Made by a program: the position numbers and the translations under genes | The notes under the pieces: model-generated | Seen by the model: only the letters and a program-made list of their open reading frames with translations | What the model was told of the DNA's origin: nothing | The model's database searches: none | Source of the DNA: Streptomyces aurantiacus | GTDB lineage: Bacteria; Actinomycetota; Actinomycetes; Streptomycetales; Streptomycetaceae | Assembly: GCF_027107535.1 (NCBI RefSeq) | Contig: NZ_CP114283.1 | Span: forward strand, 7,688,001-7,752,000 | Length of the DNA: 64,000 bases | Reading direction: 5' to 3' | Shown: positions 54,412 to 63,966 of the stretch, piece by piece | Position numbering within the stretch: position 1 is the stretch's first letter | Layout: every line of letters begins with the position of its first letter

Positions 54412-56622
54412 TCAGCCCTTTTCCAGGTACTGCTCCCTCTCTTCGTCCAGCAGGGCCTGGAGGGCCGTACGCAGGCCGGGCAGGTGCTCCAGGTCGGGGT
54501 CGGCGGTGACCACCGCGGTCGCCTCCTCGCGGGCCTCGGCGATGATCTCCTCGTCCTCGATGACGGCGAGCATCCGCAGTGAGGTGCGGGCGCCGGACTG
54601 GGCCTGGCCGAGGACGTCGCCCTCCCGCCGCTGTTCGAGGTCGATGCGGGAGAGCTCGAAGCCGTCGAGCGTGGCCGCCACCGACATCAGCCGTCGGCGG
54701 GCCGGGCTCGCCTCCGGCATCTCGGTGACGAGGAGGCACAGGCCCGCGGCGGAGCCACGGCCGACACGGCCCCGCAACTGGTGGAGCTGGGACACGCCGA
54801 ACCGGTCGGCGTCCATGATCACCATCGCTGTCGCGTTCGGTACGTTCACCCCGACCTCGATGACCGTCGTGGCGACCAGAACCTGCGTCTGCCCCGCGGC
54901 GAAGCGGCGCATCACCGCGTCCTTGTCGTCCGGGGGCATACGGCCGTGGAGCACCTCGACCCCGAGACCCTGGAGCGGGCCCTTCGCGAGCTGCTCGGCG
55001 ACGTCGAGGACCGCGAGGGGCGGGCGCTTCTCGGCCTCGTCCTCGGGAGACGGCTTCTTCCTGGACTTCTTCGGGTCGTCGTCCTCGTCACCGATGCGGG
55101 GGCAGACGACGTACGCCTGATGTCCGTTGGAGACCTCCTCCCGGACGCGCTCCCACGCGCGGGAGAGGAAGTGGGGCTTGTCGGCCGCCGGGACGACATG
55201 GCTGGCGATGGGTGAGCGCCCGGCGGGGAGCTGGTCCAGGACCGAGGTCTCCAGGTCGCCGAAGACGGTCATGGCGACCGTGCGGGGAATGGGCGTGGCG
55301 GTCATCACGAGGAGGTGCGGCGGCTGCTTGCCCTTGCCCCGCAGGGCGTCGCGCTGCTCGACGCCGAAGCGGTGCTGTTCGTCCACCACGACCAGCCCCA
55401 GGTCGTGGAACTGCACCTTGTCCTCGATCAGCGCGTGTGTGCCGATGACCAGCCCGGCCTCGCCCGTGACCAGGTCCAGCAGCGCCTGACGGCGGGCGGC
55501 CGTCCCCATGGAACCGGTCAGGAGCACCACCTTCGTGGAGTCCTCGGCGCCGCCGAGCATGCCGCCCTCGGCCAGCTCCCCCATCATCTCGGTGACCGAC
55601 CTGTGATGCTGCTGGGCGAGCACCTCGGTGGGCGCCAGCATCGCCGCCTGCCCGCCCGCGTCGACGACGGCGAGCATGGCGCGCAGGGCCACCATCGTCT
55701 TCCCGCTTCCGACCTCTCCCTGGAGCAGCCGGTGCATCGGGTGGTCCGTGGCCAGGTCGTCGAAGATCTCCTTGGAGACCTTCTGCTGGCCCTCGGTGAG
55801 GGTGAAGGGGAGCTTGGCGTCGAAGGCGGACAGCAGTCCGTCCTTCTTGGGCTTCCGTGCCACGGCGGGCAGTTGGGCGTCCGCGTGGCGGCGGCGGGCG
55901 AGGGCCACCTGGAGGACGAACGCCTCGTCCCACTTGAGGCGGGAGCGGGCGTCGTCGATGTCCGCCTTCGTGTGCGGGCGGTGGATCTTCAGCAGGGCCT
56001 CGGGGAGGGAGACCAGGCCCCGGCCGGACCGGAGCGGGTCGGGCAGCGGGTCGACGGCCTCCTGCGCGCTCGGCAGTACGGTCTGCACCGCCTTGGCGAT
56101 CTTCCAGGACTCCAGCTTGGCGGTCGCCGGATAGAGCGGGATCAGGGCTCCGGCCCAGGTGTCCACCGTCTCGGACTCGGCGTCGCCGCGCAGCAGCTCG
56201 TACGCGGGATGGGCCAGCTGGAGGCGGCGGTTGAAGACGGAGACCTTGCCCGCGAACAGCGCGCGGGTGCCGGGCAGGAGCTCCTTGTGGGGCTTGTGCA
56301 CGCCGTTGCCGAAGAAGACCAGCTTGAGCTGGCCGCTGCCGTCCGTGATGGTCACTTCGAGGCGCTGGCCCTTGCCGCGGGGGGCCTTGGGCGAGGCGAA
56401 CGTGAGCAGGCGGGCGTCGGCGACCTGGGCGACCACCGTCGCGTGCTCGTCCAGAGGGAGGTCGGCGAGGTGGGTGAGCTGTCCCCGCTCCTCGTACCTG
56501 CGCGGATAGTGGTGCAGCAGGTCGCCGACGGTGTGCAGGCCGAGATGCTCGGCCATCACCTTCGCGGTGGCGGGTCCGAGCACCTTCTTCAGTGGTTCTT
56601 CGAGCACGGGCACGAGATCCAT
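54412..56622 (-). CDS. recG: ATP-dependent DNA helicase RecG
   Basis: This branch-migration helicase reverses stalled forks and processes recombination intermediates. It has 736 residues: an N-terminal wedge/OB domain (LPLDEHATVVAQVADARLL), Walker A GEVGSGKT, Walker B DEQHRFGV, motif III TATPIPRT, motif V TTVIEVGVNVPNA, motif VI QLRGRVGRG and the TRG region near the C-terminus. A Lys/Glu-rich insert (DDPKKSRKKPSPEDEAEKR) lies between the helicase lobes. ATG at 56622. It precedes rsmD-coaD on the minus strand. Confidence 0.95.
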   Translation of the reverse strand: MDLVPVLEEPLKKVLGPATAKVMAEHLGLHTVGDLLHHYPRRYEERGQLTHLADLPLDEHATVVAQVADARLLTFASPKAPRGKGQRLEVTITDGSGQLKLVFFGNGVHKPHKELLPGTRALFAGKVSVFNRRLQLAHPAYELLRGDAESETVDTWAGALIPLYPATAKLESWKIAKAVQTVLPSAQEAVDPLPDPLRSGRGLVSLPEALLKIHRPHTKADIDDARSRLKWDEAFVLQVALARRRHADAQLPAVARKPKKDGLLSAFDAKLPFTLTEGQQKVSKEIFDDLATDHPMHRLLQGEVGSGKTMVALRAMLAVVDAGGQAAMLAPTEVLAQQHHRSVTEMMGELAEGGMLGGAEDSTKVVLLTGSMGTAARRQALLDLVTGEAGLVIGTHALIEDKVQFHDLGLVVVDEQHRFGVEQRDALRGKGKQPPHLLVMTATPIPRTVAMTVFGDLETSVLDQLPAGRSPIASHVVPAADKPHFLSRAWERVREEVSNGHQAYVVCPRIGDEDDDPKKSRKKPSPEDEAEKRPPLAVLDVAEQLAKGPLQGLGVEVLHGRMPPDDKDAVMRRFAAGQTQVLVATTVIEVGVNVPNATAMVIMDADRFGVSQLHQLRGRVGRGSAAGLCLLVTEMPEASPARRRLMSVAATLDGFELSRIDLEQRREGDVLGQAQSGARTSLRMLAVIEDEEIIAEAREEATAVVTADPDLEHLPGLRTALQALLDEEREQYLEKG

Positions 56623-56786
56623 TGCACACCACGGCACTGACAATGCCGTATACGTCCCGGAAATCCGCTGGTCAGACGGCTCGTTCGGGGCCTAGGATGA
56701 CCCGCTCCGGCCCTGTTCGCGGTCATCTCGTCCCGGGACCGCCCGACCCCGCGCCGTCGCACGTCCCCCCACCGGCGCAGCGACGT

Positions 56787-58625
56787 ATGGACTCCCAGAC
56801 CTCACAGTCATCTCAGGCATCCCAGTCACCTCGTACGTTCCAGGTCGACCTGCGCGGCCTCGTGGACCTTCTCTCCCATCACCTCTACTCCAGTCCCAAG
56901 GTCTACCTGCGGGAGCTGCTGCAGAACGCCGTGGACGCGATCACCGCCCGCCGCGCCGAGCAGCCGGACGCGCCTGCCCTGGTGCGGCTGTTCGCCGGGG
57001 GCGGCACCCTGCGCGTGGAGGACTCCGGGATCGGGCTCACCGAGACGGACGTGCACAGCCTCCTGGCGACCATCGGCCGCAGCTCCAAGCGGGCCGACGG
57101 CCTGGAGTCGGCCCGTTCCGACTTCCTCGGCCAGTTCGGCATCGGCCTGCTCGCCTGCTTCGTGGTCGCCGAGCGCATCCGCGTGGTGAGCCGCAGCGCG
57201 CGCACGCCCGACGCGCCGCCCGTCGAGTGGACGGCGACCGACGACGGCTCCTACACGGTCCGTACGCTGCCGCACGCGGCCCGCGCCGAACCGGGCACTA
57301 CCGTGTACCTGGAGGCCCGCCCGGGCGCCGCGGACTGGCTGGCCGCGGACCGGGTGCTGTCGCTGGCCCGGGACTTCGGATCGCTGCTGCCGTACGACGT
57401 CCGGGTGGGCGACGAGACGGTGACGGACCTTCCGGCGCCCTGGGACCGCGCCTACCCCAGTCCAGCCACCCGGAGGGTGGCCCTGGCCCGGCACTGCCAC
57501 GACCTGTTCGGGTTCACGCCGCTGGACTCGATCGAGCTGAACGTGCCGCTGGCCGGGATCCGCGGGACGGCGTACGTGCTGCCGTCCGCGGTCAGCCCCG
57601 CCCAGCGCGCCGGTCATCGTGTGCACCTGAAGGGCATGCTGCTCACCGAGCGGGCCGAACAACTGCTGCCCGACTGGGCGTTCTTCGTGCGCTGTGTCCT
57701 CGACACGGACAGCCTGCGGCCCACCGCGTCGAGGGAGTCGCTGTACGAGGACGAGACCCTGGCGGGGGTGCGGGAGGCGCTGGGCGAGCGGATCCGGGCC
57801 TGGCTGACGGGGCTCGCGGCCGGTGATCCGGAGCGGCTGGCCGCCTTCCTGTCGGTGCACCACCTGGGGGTCAAGTCCCTGGCGCGGCACGACAGCGAGA
57901 TGCTGCGCACGATGCTGCCGTGGCTGCCCTTCGAGACCACCGACGGGCATCTGTCGCTGGAGGAGTTCGCCCAGCGGCACCCGGTGGTGCACTTCACGCG
58001 GACCGTGGAGGAGTACCGCCAGGTCGCGCCGATCGCGTCCGCGCAGGGCGTGGGCGTGGTGAACGGCGGCTACACGTACGACAGCGAGCTCGTCGAGGCG
58101 CTGCCCTCGGTGCGCCCGGGGACGGTCGTGGCGGAGCTGGACGCCGACACGGTGACCGCGCATCTGGACGCGGTGGACCCCGCCGAGGAACTGGCTCTGT
58201 CGGCCTTCCTGGGAGCCGCGCGGGCGAAACTCGACCCCCTTGGGTGCGACGTCGTCCTGCGGGCCTTCCATCCGCTGTCCGTGCCCGCCCTGCACCTGGA
58301 CGACCGGTCGGCCCGCCACGAGCAGGCCCGCGCGGACGCCGAGGAGCAGGCCGACGACCTGTGGGCGGGCATCCTCGGCTCCCTGCGCGGCAGCGCCCCG
58401 CGCGCGCGTCTGGTGCTCAACCACCTGAACCCGCTGATCCGGCGGATCAGTTCGCTCGACGACCGCGAACTGATCGGCACGGCCACGGAGTCGCTCTACG
58501 GACAGGCCCTTCTGATGGCGCAGCGCCCGCTGCGGCCGGCGGACTCGGCGCTCCTGAACCGGGCGTTCATCGGGCTCCTGGAGTGGGCCACCCACAGCAA
58601 CCCCCCGGAGGAGGGTCCCCGATGA
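56787..58625 (+). CDS. HSP90-family (HtpG-like) ATPase
   Basis: This encodes 612 residues. The GHKL ATP site is complete: LRELLQNAVDA (E43, N47, D50), VEDSGIGLTE (D79, G81, G83) and GQFGIGLLACFVV (115-125). The middle domain keeps the catalytic-type Arg in LRPTASRESLYED. The last 130 residues diverge from HtpG. The first 16 residues are Ser/Gln-rich. ATG at 56787 lacks a ribosome site; an ATG at 56697 is in frame, and TAGGAT just before it may be a -10. The stop overlaps the TPR gene start (ATGA), so the two are translationally coupled. Confidence 0.85.
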   Translation: MDSQTSQSSQASQSPRTFQVDLRGLVDLLSHHLYSSPKVYLRELLQNAVDAITARRAEQPDAPALVRLFAGGGTLRVEDSGIGLTETDVHSLLATIGRSSKRADGLESARSDFLGQFGIGLLACFVVAERIRVVSRSARTPDAPPVEWTATDDGSYTVRTLPHAARAEPGTTVYLEARPGAADWLAADRVLSLARDFGSLLPYDVRVGDETVTDLPAPWDRAYPSPATRRVALARHCHDLFGFTPLDSIELNVPLAGIRGTAYVLPSAVSPAQRAGHRVHLKGMLLTERAEQLLPDWAFFVRCVLDTDSLRPTASRESLYEDETLAGVREALGERIRAWLTGLAAGDPERLAAFLSVHHLGVKSLARHDSEMLRTMLPWLPFETTDGHLSLEEFAQRHPVVHFTRTVEEYRQVAPIASAQGVGVVNGGYTYDSELVEALPSVRPGTVVAELDADTVTAHLDAVDPAEELALSAFLGAARAKLDPLGCDVVLRAFHPLSVPALHLDDRSARHEQARADAEEQADDLWAGILGSLRGSAPRARLVLNHLNPLIRRISSLDDRELIGTATESLYGQALLMAQRPLRPADSALLNRAFIGLLEWATHSNPPEEGPR

Positions 58626-61615
58626 GCCGTCCCATGGACTCAGGCATGGACTTCGAGACGCTGCGCCGGGCGATGCAGGAGAACTACGAGCAGCCGGAGG
58701 GGCCCGCCCGCAACGCGCGCGCGGAGCAGCTGCTCGCCGAGGCCGAGAAGCTGAACATCCCGCTGGCCGTGATCGAGGCGCTCGGCCACCAGCTGAAGGT
58801 CTACAACTACAGCTCCGAGAAGGACAGGATGTTCGTCCCCTTCGCGCGCCTGCTGCGCATGTGGGACGAACGGCCCGAGGACTTCGACGAGTACGAGACC
58901 CACTCCCTGCACTGGGTCTTCAAGTGGGTGTCCTCGGGCATGATCGGCCAGCCGCACATCCCGCTCGCCTCCATCGAGAAGTGGCTCGGCGAGATGGAGC
59001 ACCGCTACCGGCTCGCCGGGCATTCGGAACGGGCGGTCCGCAGCACCGAGTTCACGGTGGCGCGGTCCATCGGGGACATGGCCCGGGCCGAGCGGGCGTA
59101 CACCGCGTGGCTGGCCGCGGACCGGGACCGGATGGCCGACTGCCACGCCTGTGAACTGCACGACCAGGGCTGGTGGCGGGCCGAGCGGGGCGCCGACGCC
59201 GAGGCCCTGGAGCTGTGGCGGCCCGTCCTGGAGGGCGAGTACACGTGCGCCCACGAACCGCACGCGGTCCTCGCGTCCTCTCTGCTGCCCCTGCTGCGGC
59301 TCGGCCGCCTGGACGAGGCGCGGGCCCACCACCTGCGCGGTTTCCGGCTCGTGCGCCCCATGGAGAGCATGCGCGGCGCGTACGCGGACCACGTGGAGTT
59401 CTGCGCGCTCACCGGGAACGAGGCACGTGCCCTGGAGCTGCTCGCGGAGCGTCCCGCGTACTTCACGGACAGCGGGGAGCCACGCAGCCGGATGGACTTC
59501 CTGGCCGTGGTCGCCCTGCTGGCGGACCGCCTGACCGCCCTCGGGTTCGGTACCCAGGACGTGCCGGGTCCGGCCGGCCGCACCTGGACCGCGAGCGAAC
59601 TCGCCGCCCACGCGCGCGTGGAGGCCCTTTTGCTGGCCGGGCGCTTCGACGAGCGCAACGGCACGGCGTACGTGAGCGGGCGGGTCCGCCGGCGCATGGA
59701 CCAGCGGCCTCTGGTGGAGCGCCTGCCGCTGGGCGTCCGGTCGGCACGGGCCGTGACCGCTCCCGTCAGGCCCGTGCCGGCTCCCGCGGCCGCCACCGGG
59801 CCGGATCTGCCCGCGCTGCTCACCGAGGCCCGCCGGCTGTCGGAGTCCCTGCACCCGGAGTCCGTCACGGCGTGGGCGGCGGTGGCCGAGGCGCTGGGGG
59901 ACGGGGAACTGTCTCCGCGCGACCGCGCCGAGATGACCGACCACCGGGCGATGGGCCTCGGGCCCGAGGGCGTGGAGCTGTTCGCCCGCGCCGCCGAGCT
60001 GTACGAGGAGGCGGGCGACCCGGGCGAGGCGCTGGCCACGCGCGCGCGTGGCGCGTACGTACTGGCCCTGTCCGGCCGGAGCAAGGAGGCGCTGGCCGCG
60101 GTCTCGGAGCCGTACGAGCTGGTTCTCGCGCTCTTCGCGGAGGGCGGCACCGGGGTCCGGCAGGCCGCTTCGGTGCTGGTGGGACGGGCACGCATCCTGC
60201 TGCAGCGGGTGCAGGAGGCGGCCGAGACGAACGGGGCGGGGGACGGGTCCAAGGTCCTGGCCGCCGCGGAGACCGCCGCCCGGGAGCTGCTGGCCCTCGC
60301 CGAGCCGGAAGCGGGCAACGATCTCCTGGTGGCCGCACGCGCCGCCGAGGCCCAGGCCATGCTCGGGATGCTCGCGGCGCACGCCCAGGACGCGGAGAGG
60401 GCCGCGGAGCTGCTCACGCGGGCCGCGGAGGCGTTCGTCGCGGCCGGGCTGCCGTGGTTCGCGGTGGAGTACGAGGCGCGGCTCGCCGGGCTCGCGCGTC
60501 ATCTGGGCGACGCCGAGGCGGCCGAGCGGGCGGCCCGGGCGGCGCTGGAGCACGGGGCGCCCTTCATGGAGGCGACGGGCCAGGCCCAGCTGCACCTCCA
60601 GCTGGCCGAGACGCTGGGCGCCACCGGACGGTTCGGGCCTGCCGCGGACCACGCCCTGGAGGCGTCGCACTGGGCCGACGAGGGGGGTGAGGGGGCCACT
60701 CTGGGCGCCTGGGCCAGGCATCAGCTCGGTGGCTTCCTGCTGCGCCAGGGGCGGTGGGCGGAGGCCGCCGTGGTGCTGGAGTCGGTGCTGCCGGAACTGG
60801 ACGCGCGGACGCACGGCGACGGGGCGGTCGTGCAGACCCGGTGGTGGCTCGGCGACTGCCTCACCGAGCTCGGCGAGCACCGTGAGGCGGCCGAACACTG
60901 GCTGCGGGCCGCCGAGATCGCGCGGCGGTGGCCCGAGCAGCACGACCACGCGATGCTCGCCCATCTCGCCGCCGAGGCCCTGGGCCACGCGGGGCTCGAT
61001 TCCGAGGCGGAGCAGGCGTACGAGCGCGCCGGTGACCTGTGGCGGTCCCTCGGCAACGTCCACGGGCTGATCCGCGCGCTGCGGGCCCGCGCGTGGCTCG
61101 TGGTGCGGGCGGACCGCGTGAACGGCGCCGACGACGCGGACAGCACGGACGACGGAGGTGACAGGGAGGCCGCCGGGCTCGACGCGGCAAGGGAGTTGAT
61201 GAGCACGGCCGTCCGCGCGTGCGAGGCCGCGGAGCCCGAGGACGACGGCGCGCGCGAGCTGCTGGTGACCGAACTCGCCCACACGCACCGGCAGTTCGGC
61301 GATCTGGTCGCCCGTTCCGTATCCGACGACGCCGACGACGACGCGATCCGCGCCCTGTTCGAGGAGGCGCTGGCCCACATCGCCCTGGCCGTCTCCGGCT
61401 TCCTCTCGCTCGGCGAGGACGCGCTCCACAGCCGTACGGGTGCCGAACTCGCCGCCGGTCGGCTGGAGGCCGACCTGGAGCACCCCGGCCGGGCGGCCGC
61501 CCGCGCGCGTGCGGTACTCACCGCGTACGCCGGGCACGACGACGCGGACGAGACGGTGACGGCGCGACGGGCCGAGGCGGAGCGGCTGCTGCGGGCGACG
61601 GAGCCGGCCGAGTAG
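58622..61615 (+). CDS. Large TPR protein coupled to the HSP90-like gene
   Basis: This encodes 997 residues, almost entirely helical. The N-terminal 330 residues (MENYEQ-like start, EKLNIPLAVIEALGHQLKVYNYSSEKDR, YETHSLHWVFKWVSSGM) form a conserved block with SEL/TPR-like repeats. The remainder has many TPR-type helix pairs (AAELYEEAGDPGEALATRARGAY; ASHWADEGGEGATLGAWARHQLG; AAEHWLRAAEIARRW). No catalytic motif or membrane segment is seen. TPR domains are the standard partners of eukaryotic HSP90, so a client adaptor or co-chaperone is a reasonable but unproven role. ATG at 58622 overlaps the upstream stop. Confidence 0.82.
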   Translation: MSRPMDSGMDFETLRRAMQENYEQPEGPARNARAEQLLAEAEKLNIPLAVIEALGHQLKVYNYSSEKDRMFVPFARLLRMWDERPEDFDEYETHSLHWVFKWVSSGMIGQPHIPLASIEKWLGEMEHRYRLAGHSERAVRSTEFTVARSIGDMARAERAYTAWLAADRDRMADCHACELHDQGWWRAERGADAEALELWRPVLEGEYTCAHEPHAVLASSLLPLLRLGRLDEARAHHLRGFRLVRPMESMRGAYADHVEFCALTGNEARALELLAERPAYFTDSGEPRSRMDFLAVVALLADRLTALGFGTQDVPGPAGRTWTASELAAHARVEALLLAGRFDERNGTAYVSGRVRRRMDQRPLVERLPLGVRSARAVTAPVRPVPAPAAATGPDLPALLTEARRLSESLHPESVTAWAAVAEALGDGELSPRDRAEMTDHRAMGLGPEGVELFARAAELYEEAGDPGEALATRARGAYVLALSGRSKEALAAVSEPYELVLALFAEGGTGVRQAASVLVGRARILLQRVQEAAETNGAGDGSKVLAAAETAARELLALAEPEAGNDLLVAARAAEAQAMLGMLAAHAQDAERAAELLTRAAEAFVAAGLPWFAVEYEARLAGLARHLGDAEAAERAARAALEHGAPFMEATGQAQLHLQLAETLGATGRFGPAADHALEASHWADEGGEGATLGAWARHQLGGFLLRQGRWAEAAVVLESVLPELDARTHGDGAVVQTRWWLGDCLTELGEHREAAEHWLRAAEIARRWPEQHDHAMLAHLAAEALGHAGLDSEAEQAYERAGDLWRSLGNVHGLIRALRARAWLVVRADRVNGADDADSTDDGGDREAAGLDAARELMSTAVRACEAAEPEDDGARELLVTELAHTHRQFGDLVARSVSDDADDDAIRALFEEALAHIALAVSGFLSLGEDALHSRTGAELAAGRLEADLEHPGRAAARARAVLTAYAGHDDADETVTARRAEAERLLRATEPAE

Positions 61616-61709
61616 CGCTCGGCCGCAGGGGCGGTCGCAGGGCCGGTCGCAGGGGCCTCGCCCCCGGGGCCGTTCCTCGGCCTCGGGTCGGCCGTGGCCG
61701 GGCGCGGGC

Positions 61710-63494
61710 CTACTCCACGCCGATCAGCAGCAGGGCTCCCTGGCGTCCGCCCCGGTACACGACCGTGTCCACCGCCAGGTAGGACTCCCGGACCCGGGCT
61801 TCGAGGTGGGCCGCGATGGTGTCCGGGGCCTCGTCGCCGAGGACCAGGGTGACCATCTCGCCGCCCGCCGAGAGCATCCGGTTCAGGACCGCCTCGGCGG
61901 TGGCCGTGACGTCGGAGCCGATCACGGCCACGTCCCCGTCGATGAGGCCGAGGACGTCACCGGCCTGGCAGATGCCGGCCATGGTCCAGGACTGCCGTTC
62001 CGCGACCTCCACCTCGGCGTGCCGGGTCGCTCCGGCGGCCGAGGTCATCGCGACCACGTCCTCGTCGAAGCGCCTCTCGGGCTCGTGCACCGCGAGTGCG
62101 GCGATGCCCTGCACCGCGGAGCGGGTGGGGATCAGCGCGACCCTGACGCCCTCGGCCCGGGCCTGCTCGGCCGCCGCGGCCGCGGTGTGGCGCAGCTCGG
62201 CGTCGTTCGGCAGGAGCACCACCTCGACCGCGTGGGCCCGCCGTACCGCCTCGACGAGCTCCCCGCTCGCCGGCGGCTCCCCCGGTCGGGCGAGGACGGT
62301 GGTGGCCCCGGCCTCGGCGTAGAGCCGCGCGAGACCCTCGCCGGGGACGACGGCCACGACCGCGCGCTGGGTCCGCTCCCGGACCGGCCGGGTGGTCGAG
62401 CCCGTCGTGTGCGCGTCGTCCAGGCCGAAGTGCGTGATCCGGATCCGGTACGGCCGGCCGGCCTCGACGCCCGCCTCCACGGCCGCGCCCGCGTCGTCGA
62501 CATGCACGTGGATGTTCCACAGGCCGTCGCCGCCGACCACGACGAGCGAGTCCCCGAGCGCGTCGAGCCGGTCGCGCAGCCGGACCACGGCAGCGTCGTC
62601 CGCCTCCAGGAGGTAGATCACCTCGAACGCGGGGCCGCTCTCCTCCTGCTCGGGGCCGGCTGCGCACTCCCCCGCGTCGCCCGGGTCTGCGGGCGGCTCC
62701 GTCACGGCGGCGTCCACGCGCGCGTGCGGTGCGGTCACGTCCGGTATGTCCCCCACGCGCGCGGGGGACGCCAGCACGGGCACCGCTCCGGCCGCGGGGG
62801 CCTCGCCGGTGAACGTCTCCACCAGTGCCGCGAGCACGGCCACGAGTCCGCGTCCGCCGGCGTCCACCACGCCGGCCCGCTCCAGGACCGCCAGCTGCCC
62901 GGGAGTCGCCGCGAGGGCCGCCCGCGCGCCCTCGTAGGCGGCCCGCGCGACCACCGCGCAGTCCCCGTCCGCGCCGGAGGCCGCGTCGGCGGCGGCCGTG
63001 GCGACGGTGAGGACCGTGCCCTCGACCGGGCGCGCGACGGCCAGCCGGGCCGCGTCGGCGGCGTGCCGGAGGGCGAGCCCCAGGCCCGGGCCGTCGGCGT
63101 GGGCGGCGTCACTGTCGGCGGCGAGCACCTGGGACATGCCCCGCAGGAGCTGCGCGAGGATCGTCCCGGAGTTCCCCCGGGCCCCGATGAGCGCGCCGTG
63201 CGCCATGGCGTGCACGGCGTCGGCGAGCGAGGGCCGATCGACCACCGGCACCCCGGGGACGGCGCCGGGCGCCGCGCGGCCGGCGGAGACGGTGGCGTGG
63301 CCCGCGAAGACGGCCTCGACCGCCGCGGCCGCCGACTCCACGGTCAGATAGAGGTTGGTGCCGGTGTCCCCGTCCGCGACGGGATAGACATTGATCGCGT
63401 CGATCTCCTCGCGCGCGCGGCCGAGGGCCGCCAGCGCGAATCCGCACCAGGCACGTACCGCGGATGCGTCCAATGTCTGCGGCACCTGCGGCAC
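61710..63494 (-). CDS. DhaL/FakA-like kinase-domain protein
   Basis: This encodes 594 residues. The N-terminal DhaL domain has the nucleotide site in NVYPVADGDTGTNLYLT (residues 35-51) and GALIGARGNSGTILAQLLRG. A linker and two further domains follow (EVIYLLEADDAAVVRLRDRL; VVLLPNDAELRHTA and RSAVQGIAAL). This is the architecture of FakA, the fatty acid kinase subunit that works with FakB (DegV) proteins; no fakB is in the window. GTG at 63494 follows AAGGAGG. It is divergent from rpmB, its usual neighbour in Gram-positive bacteria. Confidence 0.88.
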   Translation of the reverse strand: MPQVPQTLDASAVRAWCGFALAALGRAREEIDAINVYPVADGDTGTNLYLTVESAAAAVEAVFAGHATVSAGRAAPGAVPGVPVVDRPSLADAVHAMAHGALIGARGNSGTILAQLLRGMSQVLAADSDAAHADGPGLGLALRHAADAARLAVARPVEGTVLTVATAAADAASGADGDCAVVARAAYEGARAALAATPGQLAVLERAGVVDAGGRGLVAVLAALVETFTGEAPAAGAVPVLASPARVGDIPDVTAPHARVDAAVTEPPADPGDAGECAAGPEQEESGPAFEVIYLLEADDAAVVRLRDRLDALGDSLVVVGGDGLWNIHVHVDDAGAAVEAGVEAGRPYRIRITHFGLDDAHTTGSTTRPVRERTQRAVVAVVPGEGLARLYAEAGATTVLARPGEPPASGELVEAVRRAHAVEVVLLPNDAELRHTAAAAAEQARAEGVRVALIPTRSAVQGIAALAVHEPERRFDEDVVAMTSAAGATRHAEVEVAERQSWTMAGICQAGDVLGLIDGDVAVIGSDVTATAEAVLNRMLSAGGEMVTLVLGDEAPDTIAAHLEARVRESYLAVDTVVYRGGRQGALLLIGVE

Positions 63495-63742
63495 CTGCGC
63501 CTCCTTGAGCAGCCGAATCCCGGACGCAGCGTAGACCCGGAGCGGGTTCCCGCCGGAAGAGGGCCGGGGAGGTCACCCACCCCGGCCATGGTAGTTTCGT
63601 TGTACGGACGCAGTCGTTGTATGCTGCTCCGGTTGCCCGATCTCATCGGGCCTTCCCCCTGGCACCGCCACTCAGATCCTAGATCTTGATCTCGGCATGC
63701 CGGGATCAACCGTAAGAGCATCTGAAGTCTTTGGAGTGACCC

Positions 63743-63928
63743 GTGGCTGCCAACTGCGACGTCTGTGGCAAGGGGCCGAGCTTCGGCAACAACATCTCGC
63801 ACTCTCACCGCCGTACGTCCCGTCGCTGGAACCCGAACATCCAGCGCGTCCGTACCGTGATGGGCGGGACGCCGAAGCGCGTGAACGCTTGCACCTCTTG
63901 CATCAAGGCCGGCAAGGTTTCGCGCTGA
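63743..63928 (+). CDS. rpmB: 50S ribosomal protein L28
   Basis: This encodes 61 residues. [31 protein letters not shown] is standard. CDVC and CTSC form the zinc-binding version, as opposed to the Cys-less paralogue many streptomycetes also encode under zinc control. GTG at 63743 follows GGAGTG. It is followed by a strong terminator. Confidence 0.97.
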   Translation: MAANCDVCGKGPSFGNNISHSHRRTSRRWNPNIQRVRTVMGGTPKRVNACTSCIKAGKVSR

Positions 63929-63966
63929 CGTTCTGCCAGCGCGCGGCCACTGCTGGTTCGCTGCTC

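Noticed and set aside
57920..58621. Open frame extending the TPR protein upstream by 234 codons
   Set aside because: This part lies inside the HSP90-like gene in another frame and has shadow composition. The ATG at 58622 overlapping the upstream stop is the natural start.
58640..61537. Long minus-strand frame of about 965 codons
   Set aside because: Antisense shadow of the TPR protein gene; Arg/Gly/Pro-rich text without domains.
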